This document shows, one piece after another, positions 56,131 to 64,000 of a DNA stretch of 64,000 nt. The notes under the pieces were generated by a model. That model had not been told where the DNA came from and made no database searches. It saw only the letters and a program-made list of their open reading frames with translations. This DNA comes from Elgaria multicarinata webbii (lineage: Eukaryota; Chordata; Lepidosauria; Squamata; Anguidae). The stretch is taken from assembly GCF_023053635.1 (NCBI RefSeq), contig NC_086180.1, forward strand, positions 40,848,947 through 40,912,946, read 5' to 3'. The translations under genes and the position numbers were made by a program. Within the stretch, counting starts at the first letter, position 1; every line of letters starts with the position of its first letter.

Positions 56131-56694
56131 TTTACAAAAGAGAGAGGTTTGCCATCACTTCAAAGAGCTGCTGGCAGTCCAGCAAGGTGACAGAATATCC
56201 CATGTGAACAATGCTAGGTCATTATGTAGCATAATTCCCAGGGATGTTCTTGGGTAAAGGAATATGGTTGCTCTAAATTGGCCATGTGTAACTCATGTTT
56301 TTATGCATTCTATATTTTTTTCAACCTGAAATTCAAAAAGAATGCAAGTAACATATGTTTTCTAGGGTAAAATACTTTCTGAGATGAAATTGGGGAAATT
56401 AGAGATGAGGAATCCTCCAGCCTCCTTCCCTCCCACTCTGCAGAGTGATAGCTAGACAGGCAAAAAAGCCCATCCGCAAAAATGCAGAGTGGGAGAATTG
56501 CACAGATGAAGATCACCTCTGTGCTCCTCCTGCTCTGCATATAATCCCCATCAGCCTATGAGTTCAGAGTTCAATTCCCAATGGAATTGCACCCTAAATT
56601 ATAAACTGCAATCTAATTTCCATCTAAATTATAAACTACAAGTAACTAGCAAGGCCTTTTCAGGAGTGGCATCCATTATGGAACTGCATTCTGA
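55645..56694. other. Unassigned sequence with (TTTC)n at 56092-56131
   Basis: About 1 kb. The tetranucleotide tract has about 10 units. No recognised exon. Confidence 0.4.
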
Positions 56695-56990
56695 GAGAAG
56701 ATTCACCTGGTGCCATCCCTGTCGTCTTTTCAGGGCCAAGTGAAGTTCTTTCTGTTCGCACAGGCTTTTAAAATAACTCATGTATCTGGACCTCTCCATT
56801 TTAAAAATCTGTTTTTAATTTGGGATTGCTGTGAGCTTTGTTTCCTGTTACATTCTATGTAGATTTCGATCTTCTATTTTCTATTTGAATGAGTTTTTTA
56901 AAATATATGTTTACTGTAAGATACACAGAGAACTTTCTTAGGTGGTATGCAGATATCATACATAAAGGAATAAATGAGTAAATATTTCAG
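56695..56990 (+). mobile_element. Degraded LINE 3' end
   Basis: GTCTTTTCAGGGCCAAGTGA, AGTTCTTTCTGTTCGCACAG, GCTTTTAAAATAACTC resemble the last RT codons and UTR of an L2-like LINE. It ends near GGTGGTATGCAGATATCATA and AATAAATGAGTAAA. Confidence 0.55.
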
Positions 56991-57937
56991 CCATAATTTG
57001 TTATTTGTGGCATCATAATTGTTGACTTTTTACCCTTTTAGTCACTAAAACAGAGTATTTTATATCTATGCCACATCACAGGGTTGTTGTAGGATATAAT
57101 TAAATAACACTGTATAGTCTAACAAGAACTCTTTGGAGGAAGGAACAATTACAATGTGATAAATATCATGAGGAATATGTTTTTATTTGTTCTCACTTTC
57201 CATAGTTACTTCTTGAAGCCTTTAAGACCCTGCAGTCAGAAATAGGTCTGCCTTAGCTATTAAAATGCAAAGGATTGCCTTTAAACTTTGAGAGACACAG
57301 AGAAGTTTGCATTTTGTGATTTTGTTTGCAACCACTTTGTTGCTAAAGAGGCAATCTATTTGTATAATTAATCAGTCAAAATATCCCCAAGGATTCTTCC
57401 TTTTTTTCCTCCCCAGAAGATACCTTTTGTTGTTCACAAAGTAATGAAAATGTTTCATCAGGGTTTTCTGTTGTGATTGATGGTCTTTGTTGAATTTGGT
57501 TGAAGGTATTTTTGTCTAAGCGGTGCCTTGAGCTCTTTATTCACTTTCATGGGGATATGGAACATCACTTTAATTCTTTACTAGTAACAGGTGTTTCCTC
57601 TATAGGAATCCATTAGCTCCATGCTTTTCAACAATACAAATCTGATTTTGATTTTAGGCATGAATTGGGGGGGTGGCGAGATCCATGACACATTAAATAA
57701 TTTACAAGCAACCTCAAAAGCTATGAAAGACAAGTATTAAAAGACTGAAGGCTAAATTCATGGACTGTTTTTTCTCTGGCTCTATCAGGTTTCTAATTAT
57801 GCTTCTAAGCACAACACTGAGCCCAGTGTATAAAACACACACACACTTAATAATCTATTGGGTAGTTCTTTTTAGGAAAGCCAATTGGCAGGCTAGTGGT
57901 TGCTCCTACCACAGGTAAAGAATTATCAAGACACTTA
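56991..57937. other. Unique AT-rich stretch, possible conserved noncoding DNA
   Basis: 57190-57620 is repeat-free with mixed AT-rich texture (words such as GATTTTGTTTGCAACCAC and GTATAATTAATCAG). No exon. Conservation is an untested impression. Confidence 0.25.
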
Positions 57938-58078
57938 GGCCGTAGCTAGACCTAAGGTTTATCCCAGGATCATCCCGGGTTCGTCCCTGCCTGAGCGCTG
58001 GATGCCCTGTGTGGCACTTAGATGAACAGGTTTGACCCCAGGACAATCCTGGGATAAACCTTAGGTCTAGCTACGGCC
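57938..58078. mobile_element. 141-bp hairpin MITE with TTA duplication
   Basis: Ends GGCCGTAGCTAGACCTAAGG and its exact complement, flanked by TTA (57935-57937, 58079-58081). Shared core at 58006-58030 (CCTGTGTGGCACTTAGATGA). Sister of 10240-10369. Confidence 0.88.
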
Positions 58079-58081
58079 TTA

Positions 58082-61000
58082 GATAAAAACAGCCTTTCTT
58101 GTGAAGATGAAGAGAAAGGAGAATGGGAGATGGGTTCTTTCTGAACTAATAACTCTTTAACAGGTATTCAAGAGAAAGCTACAGAGAAATAAAACACATA
58201 GGCTTGGATCCAGGGATGCACAAGCAGACGTCCATTCATGAAACTGTACTTCAATGGGATTTTTCCATCATCTTTTCTCCCTTTCATGCCCTACATGACT
58301 CCCAAATCTGCTCTCTCCCAGATAAATAGGGACAGCTGACGTTATATACTGTTGATAGTATTGAGAATTAATTCCCAATCTGAATCTTGTTTACTTAGAA
58401 GTAAGTTCAGCTCATGCCAACGTATATCCAGGGAAGCATACTTAATGCTCCATCCGACGAGCATTTTATTGCACGCTCATTACTGGGCACTCACAGAGCT
58501 TGTTCAGGTCCCTCACATGATGTTGTCTGCCTCCCGTGCTCCTTCCACCCCTTCTGGCCTTCCTTTCGCAACAACAACAACAACACACACACACACTGGT
58601 TAAGTCTGATGTATTTTTAAAAACGGAATTGCTGCTCTCTCCTGCTGTGTTCAGGAGAAGCAGCGCCATTATAACAGCAGATTCAATGGGCCTCGTGCTT
58701 GTTGTGTACTTCCTCTTCTTGAAAGAGGAAGTAACTTGAGGAAGGAAAACACGGGCGCAGAAGTGAGTTAAGGAGTGTGTTTTCCCCTGGTGTGATGGAG
58801 CTCTTACAGTTGCAGCCTAAATGGTTTTTGTTTTGTTTTTAGGATTAGGGCACCAAGCTGCAGTTCACAAAGAATTGAACCGAAGTGCTTGGATTTCATC
58901 TGCTTTGCATCTCAGCCATAACCTTACTTCCTTGGGACTGCACCCCATTGATTAAAACATAATTCAAACTAATGTTTCTATAGTTTGGCCTCTAAAGATT
59001 CAAGAGGGGAAATAACAGAACTGTGGACTACAGGCTAAGGAAGGAACAGAGCAAACAGAAGGAGAACTTCCCTGAGAGGTGCAATTCAAGTTCATACATC
59101 TGATTAAAGGCACAGATAGAGACCCCTAACTTCTCCACTGAAGTAAAAAATAATGGGCAATTTCCTATTCAAAGATCTTCCCCAATAGGATATGCTTTCT
59201 CCCTTTTGTCTAGAGCAGCTAGTAAGTGAAAATAAATTCCTCTATAGCTACAGGAACTTAATGTTCAATTAAGAGTTCAATGTGAGTTACAGCAATGAAT
59301 CACAATGCATTAAATCTTTTATGGCTATGAATACCATCAGCCTTTTAACATCAGTGTTACCTGTAGGCAAAGCTCATAAAGACATATGCTTGCCTTGTAG
59401 TCTCATTTTCCCATTGATGTTAGCACTGCTGCAAAGCATGACCTTTCAAAAACAGTTTAATGGAGACACCTTGCACTGGGTCCTTTCATCTGTTTCCTGT
59501 TCCTTCTGAACCCAGTGCATTAGTGGTTATTTAGGCACACCAGGAGGAAATTTTGACCAACATTAAATTCTTTGAGAGAGTGCCATTATAATACTCTCAA
59601 GATGCAGCTGTTGAGGATGTGTCCTCTGCAGAATATGTATGAAAAAGCAAACAAACAAGTGAACATTTCCCTAATGTCACTTCCACTGGGTTTGGGTGAT
59701 AGAAATATATAATTGCATGCCCTTGCTATGTTATAAACTAAAAATGCCAGTAACACTGAAGTACAATTTGAACTTAGTTTGTCCCTCTGAAACAGGGCCA
59801 GCCCTACCATTAGGCAGAACAAGATGGCTGTCTCAGGTTGTGGGTGCTAGGACATGGGAAGCAAAAATTAAGTGATGGAGGACAGAGCCATGTGTGCTGC
59901 TCTCTGTTCTAAAGCTAACCTGCTCTTCTAGATGAAGTAGAAGATGCTGTTCCATCACTAACGTTGTAGTAAGATCAAGCTGCCAGTCCAATCAATATTT
60001 GTATATGGAATGGGAAGGTGCAGTCTTGCCCTGAAATTGGTAGGTGACCAATGTTATAAAGGTAAGGCACTCTACAGCACAATCTTATGCATGTCTATTC
60101 AGAAGTAAACTTCAATGAGTTCAGTGGGACTTCCCAGTTCAGATGTAATAAGAAACTCCAATCAGTTTAAACCAGGAACCAATTGTTTCTAATTGTTTCC
60201 TTGTGGCAGTTCCAATGGATCAACTGCTGTTCATTTTCATAATGCTACTTCATGTTTTCATGTTATATCCAAAGTGTAATCATGCCAGCAGGAATTATCT
60301 TCCCTTAGTTAGATTTGGAAGGTAGTTACTGAGCTTTTTTAAAAACAAACAAACAAACCCTAGTTTTGGAGCCTGGTTATCACCTCATTTCATAAGGGCA
60401 CACATCACAAATGGCAGTACAACAACAATTTTGAGGAATAAATACAACACATATCCTATAATGTGTGAAGTGGTATTAACAAGTTACAACTGCTGTGATA
60501 TTGAGGAGGAACGTTTAGACTTCCCGAATGTGACTTACTTCTCATGTTTGCTGAAATGCATAATTATCAACTAGATTGTCACACATTTGACCAAGAGGTA
60601 ATAGATACTACAGTGAAGATGGCAAACCCAGTATTGCACTGTACTAACAAGCAAATTGCAACATGACAGCACAGGAGCAGAGGCTGCAATGGACTTAGCA
60701 GCACTTGGACTCCAGTGATGTTAATAACAACCTTGATTTCAGTGTGCATTTTCGTGATAAAGAGACAGGAGATGTAACAGATGGTGTTATCATGTAAGTA
60801 GTTCCTTCTGAATCAGTATAGCCTTCCTGTAGCATATCATATGACCCTTTTAGTCCATCTGCTCTGCTTACTTTAGTACTATATTGAAATGTGCAACTAT
60901 GAGCATCAGAAAGGAAAAAAGTTACCAATCTGCCCTGTTCCTTTACCCTATATTGCCATGTGATTCTTATCGGCTTCTGTACAATGCTGGATAGATAGAA

Positions 61001-61129
61001 GCCCTTTAATATAATAGGTTTATCCCAATTATTTTGCAGATTTTCAAAATGTAAAATCTTGGGAAAGTGTTAGTAACCATAGCCAGCCATGTTACAGTTT
61101 CAGATAGAGTGCTTTGGTCTCTTCACCCA
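58082..61129. other. Mostly unassigned; partial MITE at 60076-60138
   Basis: About 3 kb with no exon or LINE recognised. 60076-60138 (CAGCACAATCTTATGCATGT, GAAGTAAACTTCAATGAG) is a partial GCAATCCTAT-family MITE. A short (CA)n lies at 58580-58596. Frames up to 84 codons have no recognisable domain. Confidence 0.4.
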
Positions 61130-61373
61130 GCCCTAATCTACACCAAGCAGGATCTAGCACTATGGAAGTGGTATGAAAGCGGTATTTAAAAGGCAGGAGC
61201 CACACTACTGCTTTATAGCAGTATTGAAGTGCACTGACAACTCTTGGGGCGCATTGACACATACCATATACTGCTTTCATAGTGCTATATCCTGCTTAGT
61301 GTGGCGCCTGCCTTTTATATACCACTATCATTCCACTTTCATAGTGCAATATCCTGCTTGGTGTAGATTAGGC
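61130..61373. mobile_element. 244-bp hairpin MITE with extra arm
   Basis: CAAGCAGGATATAG family: left CCTAATCTACACCAAGCAGG, right CCTGCTTGGTGTAGATTAGG. The right arm unit (CATAGTG-ATATCCTGCTT-GTGT) occurs twice, at about 61280-61303 and 61340-61367, so one arm is duplicated relative to the 172-bp copy at 52172. Confidence 0.8.
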
Positions 61374-61784
61374 TTCAGTCTGAGATAGTCATGAAGCATC
61401 ATTTCCATACGTTCTCAGCTATGCAGAACATGGTGCTACCTATGAAAATGAAGGCCAGCAAAGGAGGATCAGTTACCATTACAAACAAGCTGGGTTACGT
61501 GCCAGAGGGTGAGTGGCAACCCTCCAACCACATTCTGACTCAAATCTGTATCAGATTGTGAGCATTGTTGTTGTTGTTTTGTTCTTTTTGCATAAAAATC
61601 CATGCTTATTTCCAAGCCTATTTTTCCATCAGTATGCATCAGTTGTACAGATCAATTGCACTGCCATAGGTACCTGCACAACTCCACAGTATACCAATGT
61701 ATTCAGGGCTGATGTGGAACAACCCTTTCTTAGCTCTTGTATCTCTCTTCTACCTGAGCTACATTAATTACATTTTTATCATAA
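61374..61784. other. Unassigned sequence
   Basis: No recognised element; short GTT tract near 61566. Confidence 0.35.
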
Positions 61785-61970
61785 GGAGGGAATCTACACG
61801 TTGTTGTGAGGGCGCTTGCATGAGCCCCCAGTGCGCCCCCACAACGACTGTGTAGACCGAGAAAGAAGAGACGGAGTCCTCCGTCTCTTCTTTCTCGGTC
61901 TACACAGTCGTTGTGGGGGCGCACTGGGGGTGCATGCAAGCGCCCTCACAACGACGTGTAGATTCCCTCC
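61785..61970. mobile_element. 186-bp near-perfect snapback MITE
   Basis: Two 92-bp arms (61785-61876 and 61879-61970) with only a 2-bp spacer and about three mismatches. Ends GGAGGGAATCTACACG and CGTGTAGATTCCCTCC. Subterminal GAGGGCGCTTGCATG and AGTGCGCCCCCACAACGACT are shared with 24311 and 36969. The flanks do not show a clear 3-bp duplication. Short frames on both strands mirror one another because of the palindrome. Confidence 0.9.
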
Positions 61971-62828
61971 TGGTCTCTTATACAAGAGTACATCACAACT
62001 CAATAAGTTGAGCCTGCACCACTCCATACAACAGGTTTACTTCCTATACTACTGAACAACTACAAAATGAATATATTTAAGTACCACCATATATTGGAAA
62101 CCTGCTGACCACTGCACATACTGTGTCACCAAGAGGCAACAGTTCTTTGTAGGATTCAGAAATAATGAAAGCACAGATGAGTGAAGAAGTTTTTTATTAC
62201 ACAGGAACAAAGTAACAATACAAAAAATAAAACTCTGCAAGACAAGGACTGCAGCAAAAAACTACAGAGCAAGATTATGTTTACATCTCTACAGCTACTG
62301 GGAACCCCCTTAGAATCAGAGACGGACAGATGGAATGCCTGGTAAACGGCAATTTCCAGGTCCCAGTCTGCATTGACATTCTGAATTGGGAGTGTCCCTC
62401 GAACAAATATATAAGTATACTCACACTAATCCTAATTATGTTCTGGCCATGCTCCAATAACCTCAAGAATTTTTATGCATTCTCACAAAGTGAATGGATT
62501 AGCCCTAGCAAGTGGCAAGCAGCCAGTACTGTTATGACCATCCTTGTCCTAGGTGGCAGACCTTGAGATCTAGCCACGGGCTATCTACAGGTAAATAATA
62601 GCCTCTCAAGTTGTACCATCTCAAAAAGATAGCTGGGAAATAATAAGAAAAAGAAGCAGTGCTTAATTGTTTAAAGCAAACAGAAGTCTAGGCAAGGAAG
62701 GAGCAATTGTTGTTCACCACTACCTCTTTGAAATAACAATTGTTTTCTGTATTTCCACTCCACTTACTTGCTTCCAACCAGAACAAATGCCTGGGAGAAT
62801 AACATGCTTTCCAATGGATGCCAAAAAG
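61971..62828. other. Unassigned sequence
   Basis: No recognised element or exon. Confidence 0.35.
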
Positions 62829-63072
62829 AGCCAGTTCGGTGTGGTGGCTGAAGTGTTGGACTGGGAGTCAGGAGATCTGGCTTCTAGTCCTCACTTGGCC
62901 ATGGAAGCTCACTGGGTGACTTTGGGCCAGTCACAGACTCTCAGCCCAACCTACCTTATGGGGTTGTTGTTGTGAGGATAAAAAAATGGAGAGGTAGAGG
63001 ATTATGTACACTGCCTTGGGTTCCTTGGAGGTAAAAAGGATATAAATGCAATAATAAATAAAATAAATAAAT
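62829..63072 (+). mobile_element. Sauria SINE (plus strand)
   Basis: AGCCAGTTCGGTGTGGTGGC (A-box region), GTTGGACTGGGAGTCAGGAG, GGCTTCTAGTCC (B-box region), GAAGCTCACTGGGTGACTTT, GGGCCAGTCACAGACTCTCA, GGATAAAAAAATGGAGAGG, then GGATATAAATGCAATAATAA and an AAAT tail. Full length. Sauria SINEs are a squamate marker. Confidence 0.92.
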
Positions 63073-63134
63073 ATTCTAAGCACCAGGTGAGCCTCTCTGG
63101 AGAAGGCATTCAACAGATGGGGTGTCACCACTAA

Positions 63135-63137
<3 letters not shown>

Positions 63138-63196
<59 letters not shown>
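63138..63196. repeat. (CT)n microsatellite within LINE
   Basis: Pure CT tract of about 59 bp expanded inside the decayed LINE. Confidence 0.95.
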
Positions 63197-63199
<3 letters not shown>

Positions 63200-63507
63200 A
63201 GCCACCTACCTTATTTTATTGGGCAGGGGCACCTGGAGGAGGGACTCAGATGATGACCTCAGGGGTCTAGATAGGTAGTTATGAGAGGAGGTCCTCTTTC
63301 AGTTATCCTGGCTGCAAACCATTTCAGGCTTTAAAGGTTAATACCAGCACTTTTCATTAGGTCCAGAAATGCACTGACAGACAGTGCAGATGGCAGAGTA
63401 CTGACCTAATATGATCACACTGGCCAGTCCCACTTTGCAAGCTGGCTGCCCTAATTTGGACTAATTGACGTTTCCAGGCAATTTTCAAAGGCACCCCATG
63501 TATATAA

Positions 63508-63563
63508 TTGCTATTTACTGTTTTACTCTGTACAGCACCATGTACATTGATGGTGCTATATAA

Positions 63564-63602
<39 letters not shown>
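63508..63602 (+). repeat. L2-type 3' tail with (AAT)n, nested
   Basis: TTGCTATTTACTGTTTTACT, CTGTACAGCACCATGTACAT, GGTGCTATATAAATTAATAA, about 12 AAT units. It is inserted in the minus LINE between CACCCCATGTATATAA and ATGCCTTGCAACAATC. Confidence 0.75.
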
Positions 63603-63603
<1 letters not shown>

Positions 63604-64000
63604 CCTTGCAACAATCTAAATTGGAGAATGACTGTTGCAAGCCTATTTCTTTCCAGGTATATCAGCCCAAACTAATAAAAGGTGCTCTGAGCCACCAAGG
63701 CCACCTGTGCCTCTAGTAAGAACAGTGAATCTAGGTGCACCACCAAATTATGTACCTGCACCATCAGGGTAATGCAACCCCATCCAGAGCAAGCGGTACG
63801 AGACTTAACTGGACAGATGAGCCATCCACAACTTATATCTCTGTCTTGTCTGGATTGAGTTTCAATTTATTGGTCTTCATCCAGTCTTTATTCTGCCCAA
63901 AGAAGCTGCTCTGTACATGGCTGGTCAGTAACTGGTCTTGTTTTTTGGACAGAGTTTTGGCCTAGATGACCATGTGGGCTCTTCCAACACAATACCTCTG

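Larger units (their letters stand above)
63075..63890 (-). mobile_element. L2-like LINE fragment (minus), interrupted
   Basis: Minus-strand LINE body: AAGGCATTCAACAGATGGGG (C-terminal region), GGACTAATTGACGTTTCCAG, then beyond an inserted tail GCCTTGCAACAATCTAAATT, and CTGTCTTGTCTGGATTGAGT with TTGGTCTTCATCCAGTCTTT (complement of the LNPDKTEVL-type segment). A (CT)n tract (63138-63196) and an L2-type tail (63508-63602) interrupt it. Heavily decayed. Confidence 0.7.

Overview
The window looks like nuclear DNA from a squamate reptile, most likely a lizard. The best evidence is two Sauria-type tRNA SINEs (one per strand), a 5S-rRNA-derived SINE, a second tRNA-derived SINE family, many 5'-truncated L2-like LINEs, one CR1 3' end with its ATTCTATG-type terminus, and many (AAT)n and dinucleotide tracts seeded on retroelement tails. 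I found no host protein-coding exon, functional tRNA gene, CRISPR array or operon. The window reads as a gene desert or the inside of a very large intron. Long open frames are translations of microsatellites, minisatellites, GC-rich hairpins or LINE reverse transcriptase. All family names come from reading motifs, not from a database search.

Layout. 0-5.5 kb: an L2-type tail, a minus-strand L2-like LINE split by a CR1, then a tRNA-SINE and a 5S-SINE. 5.5-14.6 kb: LINE tails, a hAT element with an 8-bp target duplication, a cluster of three miniature inverted-repeat elements (MITEs), and a retroposed 5S rRNA copy inserted into a MITE end. 14.6-33 kb: mostly unique AT-rich sequence with scattered LINE and SINE pieces and several GC-rich hairpin elements (19.7-20.5, 24.3-24.6, 31.0-31.5 kb) plus a 588-bp non-hairpin element inside a LINE (28.9-29.4 kb). 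33-43 kb: minus-strand LINE tails, a 680-bp GC-rich palindrome (37 kb), and a cluster of related hairpin pieces with a G-rich minisatellite (41.6-42.9 kb). 43-51 kb: SINE, a composite palindromic element, and the longest LINE reverse-transcriptase fragment (47.5-49.2 kb). 51.6-55.2 kb: a 3.6-kb segment bounded by hAT inverted repeats and a perfect 8-bp target duplication. 55-64 kb: LINE tails, further MITEs including a near-perfect 186-bp snapback, a Sauria SINE, and a nested LINE at the end.

The most notable theme is a set of hairpin-forming non-autonomous DNA transposons. Several are flanked by TTA on both sides with termini close to GGCC-T--CTAGAC or CTACAC, which fits the PIF/Harbinger superfamily. 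Copies from about 130 bp to about 850 bp share one short core motif but differ greatly in the arms. No transposase for them is visible here, so an autonomous partner must lie elsewhere or be extinct. Together with the hAT pieces, they make small GC-rich islands in an AT-rich background that could be mistaken for CpG-island promoters.
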